Shown: positions 42,856-53,008, numbered from the stretch's first letter. The stretch: 53,088 nucleotides of DNA from Nemertoderma westbladi (GCA_032718475.1 JAUCBJ010000973.1:1-53088); one strand, 5' to 3'. Translations and numbers: made by a program. Notes: generated from the sequence alone by a model not told the origin.

Positions 42856-42865
42856 CCGAATTAAT

Positions 42866-43552
42866 TATATGTAGTTCTGTTATTTATAAGTAATTATCAA
42901 GTTCATCAAACACTAGTATGTTTATTATTTAATTATAATATTTTAATTTTTATACTTATATTACACCATGTCCCAAAATATAGTGTCGTAATTCAATGAA
43001 ACGACCCCAGCCCCCCCCCCCCCCCCCCCCCTAATTTTTCTACAAATATTAATGAGATTGCATGAAATTTGAAATATAGATAGTTTCACCTCGCCACCAT
43101 CCATTAATTACGCCCACGCCATCCACAATATGATAACATAGTAAACATTGATCTACGTAGCCATGCAATAATAACCCACACACACGTCTTGGCTTATTGT
43201 GTGGCTCGGCCGACACAATGGTGACTGCACGATTAGGCCTAAATATTTATATTTTAATATTTAATTATTTATAGTTTATCAGCTCAATGCGTGAATATAT
43301 ATGGTTATTCAGGGTGGAGCTATGCGTTATAAATATTCATTGCTAAAATAACTTCATCTTGGTTTTACCAATACGACTTGCATCTCCATAGTAGTAGAAA
43401 ACAACGCCTCGTATCATTCATACGCCCTAGATTTATCATTCAAATTAACCTTTCCGATTTTATTAGCGTATTCTACCTCCAATTGATTTTATATATTTAA
43501 AATATTTTTGTACACGCTGGACGCTAACCAAAACCAATACCAAAGTTACCTT
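42866..43552. other. Spacer with a poly-C run upstream of the tail-anchored protein
   Basis: It holds a C-run at 43011-43032 and the diverged repeat shared with 40868-40935. Nothing else is recognised. The reading frame of the next gene stays open upstream to a TTG at 43508. Confidence 0.55.
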
Positions 43553-44152
43553 ATGGCAAATACAACTACCGAGGTGACTGTTTCTGTGGAACAGCCAAAT
43601 CAAGACTGTAATATTATTAAAACTGTTGATACGGATAAGGAAGTACGTAAAAGTACTGATGAAATACAAGGTGCAGAAAATTACGTAGAAGAAAATGTTC
43701 CAGTTCAGGTTAATGATGGAAAGGTTGAGGATAGCCACAAAATATATGAGTGGGGGGTATATGACTTTGACATCAGATTGAAAGAATTAGACGAAGTTAT
43801 GAAAGTTGAATTGAATGTTGTTGAAGAAGAGCCGAAGGATGGTGTTAGTGAGGAAGACAGAAATATTAAGTCACCAACGGGGAAGGAGTTATTGTCGCAA
43901 ATTGTGTGGGAGAAAGTGAACCAAGGTTATTTCCGTGAGTTCAATAAACCAGATGTCGATGAGGCTGAAATTGAGGATGAACCTGTGGTATTCGAAACGT
44001 TTACAGTCGAGGTACCACCACTTCCGGCTCCCGGAAGCCACAGGCGTAACAATAACTCTCTGATACTGGCATCTATTATATTATTAATGGGGGTTATAGT
44101 GGCTGCGTGCGCTTATGGAGCTGTTGTTGGTACCCAGGATAAAGACAGTTAG
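43553..44152 (+). CDS. Unknown acidic protein with a C-terminal membrane helix
   Basis: This ORF of 199 residues begins at the ATG at 43553 (MANTTTEVTVSVEQPNQ). I do not recognise a family. The first 165 residues are hydrophilic and strongly acidic, with a central block YEWGVYDFDIRLKELDEV. A basic stretch (SHRRNNN) precedes a single hydrophobic helix of about 24 residues (SLILASIILLMGVIVAACAY), and only nine or so residues follow. This is the layout of a tail-anchored protein, facing the cytosol if inserted that way. Coding-like composition, an intact frame and AATAAA seven bases after the stop support a real gene. No intron is needed, but an upstream coding exon cannot be excluded. Confidence 0.65.
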   Translation: MANTTTEVTVSVEQPNQDCNIIKTVDTDKEVRKSTDEIQGAENYVEENVPVQVNDGKVEDSHKIYEWGVYDFDIRLKELDEVMKVELNVVEEEPKDGVSEEDRNIKSPTGKELLSQIVWEKVNQGYFREFNKPDVDEAEIEDEPVVFETFTVEVPPLPAPGSHRRNNNSLILASIILLMGVIVAACAYGAVVGTQDKDS

Positions 44153-44158
44153 TCTATA

Positions 44159-44164
44159 AATAAA
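44159..44164 (+). promoter_or_regulatory. Candidate poly(A) signal of the tail-anchored protein gene
   Basis: AATAAA begins six bases after the TAG stop. Confidence 0.5.
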
Positions 44165-44254
44165 GTCAAATGTATTATTTTGAATTATTTACTAAGGTAC
44201 TACACCCCCCAGTAATAATGTTAAACTACCCCTCAATAACATTGCTAGGTCTCC

Positions 44255-44345
44255 TACACGGGGGAAAACCGACGCGACGCAAATAACAAAGGATTACTCT
44301 CAAAAATAACATTGTAACTTGTTTTATTGATGCCATTGAATTTCA
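44255..44345 (-). mobile_element. Family A fragment (outer part)
   Basis: GACGCGACGCAAATAACAAA, then GATTACTCTCAAAAATAAC and AACTTGTTTTATTGATG match the end region of minus-oriented family A copies. The remainder is missing, but another piece follows at 44650. Confidence 0.65.
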
Positions 44346-44469
44346 TCTAACAAGAACAAGGTCAGCCGCCTACCGTCAGCTGAATCTCTGATTGCATGCG
44401 GCCGTCTAGTTCCAGTTGCTTTTTGTTTTTTTATTATACATACTTTGGTTATTACCGGTGTACAAGGCT

Positions 44470-44830
44470 GGGATAACTCCCTCTTGAAAAGACTCCCCAG
44501 TCATCTCAGCCTAGGCTGAGAACACTCCTCAGTCGTCTCAGCCTAGGCTGAGATGACTCCCCTTAGGCTGAGAACACTCCCCTTAGGTTGAGAACACTCC
44601 CCTTAGGCTGATATGACTCCCCTATTTGAGTTATAATTCATATCCGTACCTGGGTTATATTCGTTTATTGCAAAAATAAAACTGTAACAACCTATGTTAT
44701 TGAATTATCGTTTATTGTTTTGGTTAGAAAGCCCGCCACTGTAACCTGCTCCTTTCCGTTAATTAAGAAATATAGGGAGAAAACTGGGGAATGTTCTCAG
44801 CATAGGCTGAGAAGACTGGGGAGTCATATT
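44470..44830. repeat. Palindromic repeats with CTCAGCCTAGGCTGAG
   Basis: The exact palindrome CTCAGCCTAGGCTGAG appears twice (near 44507 and 44539). Shorter forms follow (CCCCTTAGGCTGAGAACACT and variants, near 44560-44620). Inverted relatives (GTTCTCAGCATAGGCTGAG) lie near 44795, on the other side of a family A copy at 44650-44785. Confidence 0.82.
44650..44785 (-). mobile_element. Family A element (partial), minus orientation
   Basis: It contains ATCGTTTATTGTTTTGGTTA and CCACTGTAACCTGCTCCTTT. It splits the palindromic repeats above into two groups. Confidence 0.75.
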
Positions 44831-45031
44831 TGGCGGGGAGTTATTGCTGTCCTGTCCAGTCATTGTTATCCTGTCACACCGGTACATACCGGTACATAAC
44901 ATGCATAAAAAGTCATATTCATATGGTTTTTGACTATCAATAATAATTTTAAAGAGGCGATTTAAAATGACAATTGAAATAATCGACACAGTAAAGTACA
45001 GGTGTATGTGAGAATGAAGATGATGTGTGTG

Positions 45032-45206
45032 TATGGCATACTTTTAGTATTTTAATTCAATAATATTTTTTTGATCTAAAAAGTTGGTAATATTATTGCG
45101 AAAAAATTAATTTTATCGCAATAAAATTCAATTTTTTCGCAATAATATTACCAACTTTTTAGATCAAAAAAATATTATTGAATTAAAATACTAAAAGTAT
45201 GCCATA
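45032..45206. mobile_element. 175-bp near-perfect palindrome (hairpin MITE)
   Basis: The segment is its own reverse complement from TATGGCATACTTTTAGTATT inward, with only about two mismatched positions near the centre (AATTAATTTTATCG against CAATAAAATTCAATT). There is essentially no loop. The size and form suit a hairpin MITE; GTGTG flanks both sides (about 45026 and 45208). Confidence 0.93.
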
Positions 45207-45791
45207 TGTGTGTTGCATATTGTTTCACCGCTATCGTAAATAATTATACGTATTAAATGTTCTAGAACACCCCCAACCTTTTCAACCTACAATACCCCGG
45301 TTTCTACTACACACTGAACCTGCTTGCCACTCTTGTGTCTCCTCTAGCGTCTTAGTCACAACAAGGCTGAGTTTACCAATGGAAAATTGAGTTTGGTCCG
45401 GGTCAGATTCACTGTGCTGGAATACTGATTTGTATTGATTTTATTTAAGTTATTTTTTAATCTAATAGCTACTGTACTATGTATGTGTTGGTTATCAAGA
45501 AAAAGTTCAGTAGAAACGGAACTTGTAAAAAAACTTGCAAATTTGAAATTATAAAGACAATTTCATTAAAATGGGTGTTCTATATTTGCTTATTTATTGT
45601 GCATGTGCGTGCGATTTGTTTTCAAAACTTTTTAGAACAGATAATAACTATTTCAATAAGTAGGCCTAGTGTTCTAGATTATTAGGTAAAGATATTCCAC
45701 TGCCACCAATTATTAACTTGTAGAGTTACCATTAAAAATATATATCGCAGGAGGTCTATAACTGTTTCTTTACATCCACGTTTTATTACCG
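45207..45791. other. Unassigned spacer between the palindrome and the SPA17-like gene
   Basis: Only short AT-rich ORFs are present; nothing is recognised. Confidence 0.5.
45782..45787 (-). promoter_or_regulatory. AATAAA immediately after the SPA17-like stop
   Basis: TTTATT on the plus strand, four bases beyond the stop on the minus strand. Confidence 0.5.
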
Positions 45792-46562
45792 TTACTGGTA
45801 GCCATGTTTGCCATGTTCTCGAACATCTTTCCGAACCAAGAACCCTCTAGCACAACTCTGGATGACCTTGGCTGCATTTTCGTCTACCGGGTTGGCGTTT
45901 AAAGCGTCAGCCGACGATTCCAATGAATCAGGTGACCCCATTACAGACGAAACCAATGCGCCCCAATAACTTCGCAACAATGGTTTCCCACCACGATCTG
46001 TCCTCGGGTGGTTCATGATACTTTCCCTCGCTCGTTGTACCGAATTCTCACGAGCCAGTGACTCAACATCCCCCACTACCCCTTCCTCTCTCATTATCCT
46101 ATTGGTTCTTCTAGCAGCCAGTCTCGACTGCCATTGGTCTATCTTACCTCGGATATTATCCACTCTTCTACGGCCACAAAACCCCCGGACTCCAGCCTGT
46201 ATTTTAACGGCCGCCTCATTGTTCCTTCGTTTTTCCTCAGTTTCTATCTTTAGGTCCATATCGGGATTATTATCCCTAATCAATATTCTAGAATCCATTG
46301 TATTTATTTTATAATAACCACCATTTATTCTAGAATACCTCCCCTCTTTATTTCGTTTGTTTTCTACTAATTTCAGCCCCTCTAATATCGCGTTCTCATT
46401 GGATAAATTTTTGCGAGATTTAACGCCTTGGGTTTCTATTAGTAGATCCTCGAAATATTTGATCGCAAATTCTGGAATATTCGATGTTCTCGATCTCATA
46501 ACTTCTCTTGCGAACGCCACCAGAATATCCCGCAGCGGTTCTGGTGGGTCATTATGATTCAT
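45792..46562 (-). CDS. RIIa-domain protein with two IQ motifs (SPA17-like)
   Basis: This encodes 256 residues from the ATG at 46562. Residues about 7-45 (PPEPLRDILVAFAREVMRSR, then NIPEFAIKYFEDLL) form a docking/dimerisation domain like that of the PKA regulatory subunit, best matching SPA17 and its relatives in sperm and cilia. Two IQ motifs follow, EAAVKIQAGVRGFCGRRRV (116-134) and NAAKVIQSCARGFLVRKDV (229-247); these usually bind calmodulin. The domain would dock on amphipathic helices of AKAP-type partners, for example in an axoneme or fibrous sheath. SPA17 itself has one IQ motif, so this could be a lineage-specific relative, and I leave the symbol empty. No intron interrupts it. AATAAA on its strand lies just after the stop. 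Confidence 0.88.
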   Translation of the reverse strand: MNHNDPPEPLRDILVAFAREVMRSRTSNIPEFAIKYFEDLLIETQGVKSRKNLSNENAILEGLKLVENKRNKEGRYSRINGGYYKINTMDSRILIRDNNPDMDLKIETEEKRRNNEAAVKIQAGVRGFCGRRRVDNIRGKIDQWQSRLAARRTNRIMREEGVVGDVESLARENSVQRARESIMNHPRTDRGGKPLLRSYWGALVSSVMGSPDSLESSADALNANPVDENAAKVIQSCARGFLVRKDVREHGKHGYQ

Positions 46563-47879
46563 CGCAAACGCGTTAGGCTCCTTATATTGTCACTATTACG
46601 ATAAATTTCATTGGAACTGATGCTATTCAGGGCGTTGGACTGCGTACACGTGCGCGTATTATTTCACCCAAGAATAAACTGTAAATGCCATGAATTATTT
46701 TTAAAAATACGATTTGAACGGTGTTATATATTTTAACTGCTAAACGTAACGTAGAATATAAAAATGCGTGATTTAATGGGTACGACATATTCGTGATTGT
46801 TGTCAAAACGACTAATAAATAGGCGAAAACGTATTCACACAAGTTCTGATAATTTAAAATAAAAACATTTATCCAAACAACCAAAACCATAGTATCGTAT
46901 TAAATATTCCATTTAAAATATAACTACGTATTGATTATTGAATGCATGCTTAATATTGTAGAGCACAGTTCGTTACATACCAGCGCACGGGCCATATCCT
47001 TTTAACGCAGCCTAGTGGGCCTACAACTTTGCTGCGTTGCGGCATATAGGATGGGACGCTGCAAAGTAATCACTAACTTAGTAACAAACGATAAACTTCT
47101 AGAATTAAGTACACCAGTGTGAAAAGGGCACACAAATTCAGCGTTTCACCCTTATATATTTAAGTATACAAACCCCACCCCTACCCACCAATTTTTAGGC
47201 TAGTTCGTTTTTTGTCAAATTTTTTCAAAATGTGAAGTGTTGATTAATGGGCCACGTGTAAAAATCGATAATAAAATGAAAATGAAAGTAAAACTAAAAA
47301 AACGAAAGTGAAAGTAAAACTAAAACTAAAATGAAAATATAAGTTTTTAAAACTAAAATGAAAACGAAAGTGAAAGTAAATTTAATACTTTTTTAATTTA
47401 GAAAATTAATGAAATTTAATTCACTCAACAACTCATTGATGAAATGTAGTGGCTCTAATGGGCCACCATAGACGTGTAATACTAGTAGTGTGTGTATACT
47501 GTATAAAGCCATGCCATCTAGACACATACACAACACCCCGTGTGTACTCAACAGTTAGGAGCACCCCTTCTACTATAAATAAGCGAACTTTTAAGTTTTC
47601 AATATATTTTATGTGCATTCCAAACACAGAACACCCAATCAATGCTTTCCGGTTAGAACAATGATGGACTGATATTAGTACTACCTCGAGTTAAGAACAA
47701 GATAATTTTGGCGAATATAAAATTTATTATTATAATCGAATTACAATATTAATTTATTAACTCATAAATGAAAATTGTAAACTACTATATTTATATACAA
47801 TAACAATGATTTATGAAGAAAATTACAAGCACTCAAAGATAAAGAAATATATTTAATAATATTTTAACTTTAAACCACC
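46563..47879. other. Gene-free spacer between SPA17-like gene and CHMP7
   Basis: It includes an A-rich simple repeat at about 47270-47390 built from AAAACTAAAATGAAAATGAA-type words. No gene is recognised. The SPA17-like promoter should lie at its left end. Confidence 0.55.
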
Positions 47880-47885
47880 TTTATT
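47880..47885 (-). promoter_or_regulatory. AATAAA just after the CHMP7 stop
   Basis: TTTATT on the plus strand, two bases beyond the TAA of CHMP7. Confidence 0.5.
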
Positions 47886-47887
47886 AT

Positions 47888-49273
47888 TTATATACCGGTG
47901 GCTGTGTCATCCATCACTGAATCATTTCGAGCAGAATATAAGACGTGAGTTGGGACAGACGGAAGTTGGTTTACTAAACTCTCACTCAGTTCCAGAGCAT
48001 TGAGTTCGTCTAACAACGACTCGTTACAAACAGATGCCTGAGAGTTAAACCCAATAGGTTGACGAGTTTCAACTAAAGGTTTAGCATCTTTTGTCTTATT
48101 AAACCCCTTGGAATCTCCGCTAACAATTAAACCCTCAAGTTCTTCCTCTAATTCCTTGTCATCTGCCTCGATGAAAGGAGACGATATAGTGTTGGAGAGC
48201 AGCTCGCTATCTTGGATAGTTTCTTGCACTTCGTCCATGGTACTGTTAGCATCTTCTATAGTTTCATCGTTAGTAAACATTCTTAAAGCACGATTACCCG
48301 CCTTTAAAGCCTCTATTACCAAACCATCGCTTTCGACACCCTCTACTTTACCTAATAACAACTCCATGTTATCTAAACCTTGTTGACTTTTCATTAATTC
48401 ACCCTCTAAACGTTTTTTCCGAGTAAGAACGCGTTTAGCTTTCGCCTTATCACCTTGCTTTACTAGAATGTGAGCTGAATGTCTGAGATTAGACACCTCA
48501 CTGGTTTGTTTCCCGATATTAATTCGGAGACTTTCGATTCCTTGACGGAGTTTAACTAAACCGCGGTCCACTTCAGTCACACAAACACTCCCACCGGCGA
48601 CGTCCCTAGGGCTACGAAACTTCACCAATGTTTCGTCCCCGCCACTTTCGCCGCGGCGCACACTCGCTTTACCCTCCCGTTGTAACTGAGTAAGCACAAT
48701 ATCCAGCGAACGGGGATCCGAACAATGCCCCGCGTAAAGGGAACTTAAATTACGGTAAGTGATGCAGTAATCGATTCGACCCTTACCTACTAAATCCCCG
48801 ACAAACGACACTAAATGTTGGCACTTAATCTGAAGTAGTTCAGGGACTACGTAGCAATTGTTGTCTGGGATAGAAGTCCCGTATATTTTAGACCAAGAGG
48901 TCTCCCAGGTCCACCGTAGTGGTCGCTTAATAAGAAGGTTTAAACCCCAAGAGAACCAAGATCCGTCTGAAGTTTGGAATTCATTTAGAGTTCGGATTAT
49001 CCCAGTGGAACGCATCTCCGTTATTATTGTCTCCCAGCCGAGTGGCAGTTTGCCATTGTGGCGCGTTCGTTCCATCATAGCGGTGGTATCGAAAGCCACC
49101 GAGTTGGTTTGGCGGCAAATATCTATCATTAGACGTGTCCAGAAGGAAACCTTGCTGTCCCATTGGGAGGGATTTACGTAACGGTCCGAAGGAAAATCCG
49201 ACATGAGGAAGGACATCCTAAGGTCGTCCTTCCAACAGTCTGGGTAATTAATATTAATATCACCTGATTCCAT
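47888..49273 (-). CDS. CHMP7: CHMP7, ESCRT-III-related protein
   Basis: This encodes 461 residues, close to human CHMP7 (453). The N-terminal half (about 20-220) is the tandem winged-helix region; WFSWGLNLLIKRPLRWTW at 106-123 matches the membrane-binding segment that anchors CHMP7 at the ER and inner nuclear membrane. The SNF7-like ESCRT-III core covers about 234-365, basic first and acidic afterwards. A C-terminal ESLLDELNALELSESL (418-433) resembles the VPS4-binding MIM helix. The protein recruits ESCRT-III to seal the nuclear envelope after mitosis, with LEM2. The ATG at 49273 gives the family N terminus (RMSFLMSDF, then WDSKVSFW). The coding region has no intron, unlike the multi-exon vertebrate gene. 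Confidence 0.95.
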   Translation of the reverse strand: MESGDININYPDCWKDDLRMSFLMSDFPSDRYVNPSQWDSKVSFWTRLMIDICRQTNSVAFDTTAMMERTRHNGKLPLGWETIITEMRSTGIIRTLNEFQTSDGSWFSWGLNLLIKRPLRWTWETSWSKIYGTSIPDNNCYVVPELLQIKCQHLVSFVGDLVGKGRIDYCITYRNLSSLYAGHCSDPRSLDIVLTQLQREGKASVRRGESGGDETLVKFRSPRDVAGGSVCVTEVDRGLVKLRQGIESLRINIGKQTSEVSNLRHSAHILVKQGDKAKAKRVLTRKKRLEGELMKSQQGLDNMELLLGKVEGVESDGLVIEALKAGNRALRMFTNDETIEDANSTMDEVQETIQDSELLSNTISSPFIEADDKELEEELEGLIVSGDSKGFNKTKDAKPLVETRQPIGFNSQASVCNESLLDELNALELSESLVNQLPSVPTHVLYSARNDSVMDDTATGI

Positions 49274-49800
49274 TATATTTATAATATGTTACGGTACCCT
49301 GGTACCGGTCTGCCGGTAGGCTAATCTCGGAAAGCCATAAAAGACAGCAAACTTGTAATGTTAGGCCTATATAAAATTTATTTCAAAAAACGGTACTTCA
49401 AGGCTGCAAGGCAACACTGCCGGTAATCAAAATGTCAGAATAAGTTTATAAATAATAATATACTGTATATTACAAAATTGTAACATTTAAACAAGTCCCT
49501 AAAAGGTGCCACCCTGCTCCATATGCTAGGGAAATTGAAATCGCAATAATTTTTATTGTCCGTTTAAATCACTCATGATGTCCTTGTGGAAAATGTGGAT
49601 ATACCTTTCACATAATTTATCAGTTTTATAATGGATCATGACTACTGTCTGTGTAGTGTTACGGATAGCGGCACCACTACTTACAACAGCACAGATCAGT
49701 TCATTAACTCATACATACTCGAAAAAACTATACTTATTATACATGTTATACCCCGTTACCGTTTGATAACGGTCGTCACAGTGATAGCGAAAACAACGAC
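49274..49800. other. Upstream region of CHMP7
   Basis: GGTACCCTGGTACCGGTCTGCC, of the recurrent GGTACC type, lies near 49292. A short palindromic CGTTACCGTTTGATAACGG lies near 49754. No gene is recognised. Confidence 0.5.
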
Positions 49801-49821
49801 CGTTTATTGACCGTTAAAGTG

Positions 49822-50365
49822 ACCGTTTATTGTTTTGGTTAGAAAGGCCCGCCTCTGTAACCTGCTCCTTTTCTTCATTTAGTAAAGTGACTGTTTATTG
49901 TTTTGGTTAGAAAATCCCGCCTCAGTAACCTGCTCCTTTCCCTCAATTAGTTAAGTGATCGTTTATTGTTTTGGTTAGAAAATCCCGCCTCTGTAACCTG
50001 CTCATTTCCCTCAATTAGTTAAGTGATCGTTTGTTGTTTTGGTTAGGAAATCCGCCTCTGTAACATGCTCCTTTCTCTCAATTGGTATTGTTATCGTTTA
50101 TTGTTTTGGTTAGAAAAGACCATCTATGTAACCTGCTCCTTTCCTTCATTTTGGTAAAGTGATTGTTTATTGTTTTGGTTAGAAAATCCCGCCTCTGTAA
50201 CCTGCTCCTTTCCCTGATTTGGTAAAGTGACCGTTTATTGTTTTGGTTAGAAAGGCTAGCCTCTGTAACCCGCTCCTTTCCTTCATTTGGTAAAGTGACT
50301 GTTTATTGTTTTGGTTAGAAAATCCGGCCTTAACCTGCTCCTTGCCATCAATTGGTAATTGTTTT
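49822..50365 (-). repeat. 67-69-bp tandem array made from the family A core (8 copies)
   Basis: Eight copies begin with GTTTATTGTTTTGGTTAG near 49825, 49892, 49961, 50030, 50096, 50165, 50233 and 50301. Each continues to TGTAACCTGCTCCTTTCC with diverged spacers. Both phrases are the diagnostic interior of the dispersed family A TIR element, in minus orientation. No TIR ends are present within the array. Confidence 0.93.
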
Positions 50366-51350
50366 TGGCTATAAAATGAGTGTTTTGCTACGTCATGTGG
50401 TAATCGATTATCGACACCACAAACCCCACCACAAACTATTCAATTTAGAGTCGTTTACCACAGGCGCATATGGAAATCTATCTCATAGTCTATAAATCAT
50501 GGAATTTTGAATGTTTTGGCACAGGCATAGTGAAACCAACTGTCCGACAGACCAGAAATCAGCAGTCTGACAGTTTGAAGAAATACATACATAAAAAGTC
50601 ATTAAAGGACAACAAAAGTCATTGAAGGGACAACAAAAGTCATTATGCACAATTCGTAAAAAAATAAGGACAAAAAAAGTCAAACAAAAGGACATAAAAA
50701 ATCACTGCCAATTAAAATGATAGAAAGACAGAAAGATGCAGTGAATTGATATATTTTTGGTGGTTAATTCAAATTGTTACAGTCAGACAGTATTTCAATT
50801 ACAACTGTACATAGTGTACACATACTGACTAAGAGGGGGCTTACTGTATATATATAAAAAATAAACAGATAATCTCGCCATATTTTATTATATTTCATAG
50901 TCGCTTATCAACTCCAACACGAAAGTGGTTCGTTGTAAGTGGTTATGCACTAATACTCTAGTCAATGTACCTTAATCGATTTATTTAGGAGATTTCATTT
51001 CACATTTCTCAATTAATATTCCTTGTAGTGGTGAGTGTGCAGCCGTGTCTTAACGAACTGTAGAACCAATCGTTGACCCTATTACCTCTACCTCTTTCAC
51101 TACACTTATCTCAAAATTAGCATGTCCATAAAAATTATAAATTGTTTATCTATTACAATTTATTTCCAATTATAATTACAGTAATAATTTGAATTCGGGG
51201 TATTTTAATGTAATTATATTTATTTATTATCAAGCACGTTAAGTAAAAAACCTTACCGGTAGGTGTGTTAGTACCAAAGCATGTAAAAAACTAAAAAGCA
51301 ATTGGGCCTAGACGTTGCATGCAATCAGTGATCAGCTGGGTAGGTGCTAA
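50366..51350. other. AT-rich gene-free spacer
   Basis: A short triplicate of AAAAGTCATT with GGACAAC between copies lies at 50595-50645. No gene is recognised. Confidence 0.55.
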
Positions 51351-51354
51351 AATG

Positions 51355-53008
51355 CACAACGAGCAACAATGACCAACAACAAGCAACAATGAGCAACAAC
51401 GAGCAACAATAAGCAACAACGAGCAACAATGAGTAACAACGAGCAACAATGAGCAATAATAAAGTACAACAACGAGCAACAATGATCAACAATGAGCAAC
51501 AACGAACAACAATGAGCAACAACGAGCAACAATGAGCAATAATAAAGTACAACAACGAGCAACAATGAGCAATAATAAAGTACAACAACGAGCAACAACA
51601 AGTAACAATGAGCAACAACGAGCAACAATGAGCAACAATGAGCAATAATAAAGTACAACAACGAGCAACAATGAGCAACAACGAGCAACAATGAGCAACA
51701 ACGAGCAACAATGAGCAATAATAAAGTACAACAACGAGCAACAATGATCAACAATGAGCAACAACGAACAACAATGAGCAACAACGAGCAACAATGAGCA
51801 ATAATAAAGTACAACAACGAGCAACAATGAGCAATAATAAAGTACAATAACGAGCAACGACGAGCAACAATGAGCAACAACGAGTAACAATGAGCAACAA
51901 TGAGTAATAACGAGCAACAATGAGCAATAATAAAGTACAATAACGAGCAACGACGAGCAACAATGAGCAACAATGTGCAACAACGAGCAACAACAATGAG
52001 CAACAACGAGCAACAATGAGCAACAACGAGCAACAATGGGCAATAATAAAGTACAACAACGAGCAACAATGAGCAACAACAAGTAACAATGAGCAATAAC
52101 GAGCAACAATGAGCAACAATGAGCAATAATAAAGTACAACAACGAGCAACAATGAGCAACAACGAGCAACAATGAGCAATAATAAAGTACAACAACGAGC
52201 AACAATGAGCAACAACGAGCAACAATGAGCAACAATGAGCAACAGTGAGCAACAACGAGCAACAATGAGCAATAATAAAGTACAACAACGAGCAACAATG
52301 AGCAATAATAAAGTACAACAACGAGCAACAACAAGTAACAATGAGCAACAACGAGCAACAATGAGCAATAATAAAGTACAACAACGAGCAACAATGAGCA
52401 ACAACGAGCAACAGTGAGCAACAACGAGTAACAATGAGCAACAACGAGCAACAATGAGCAACAGTGAGCAACAACGAGCAATAAAAAAGTACAACAACGA
52501 GCAACAATGAGCAACAACAAGTAACAATGAGCAACAAGGAGCAACAATGAGCAATAATAAAGTACAACAACGAGCAACAATGAACAACAACGAGCAACAA
52601 TGAGCAACAACGAGTAACAATGAGCAACAACGAGTAACAATGAGCAATAATAAAGTACAATAACGAGCAACGACGAGCAACAATGAGCAACAACGAGTAA
52701 CAATGAGCAACAACGAGTAACAACGAGCAACAATGAGCAATAATAAAGTACAATAACGAGCAACGACGAGCAACAATGTGCAACAACGAGCAACAACAAT
52801 GAGCAACAATGAGCAACAACGAGCAACAATGGGCAATAATAAAGCACAACAACGAGCAACAATGAGCAACAACGAGCAACAATGAGCAATAATAAAGTAC
52901 AACAACGAGCAACATTGAGCAATAATAAAGTTCAACAACGAGTAACAATGAGCAACACTGACCAACAACGAGCAACAATGAGCAACAATGACCAACAACG
53001 AGCAACAA
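51355..53008. repeat. CAA-rich satellite (10/20-bp units)
   Basis: The array alternates GAGCAACAAT and GAGCAACAAC, punctuated by GAGCAATAATAAAGTACAAC at intervals of about 40-100 bp. Hundreds of apparent minus-strand codons (Cys/Leu/Ser/Val-rich ORFs up to 557 residues) result from the low-complexity composition. Confidence 0.95.
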
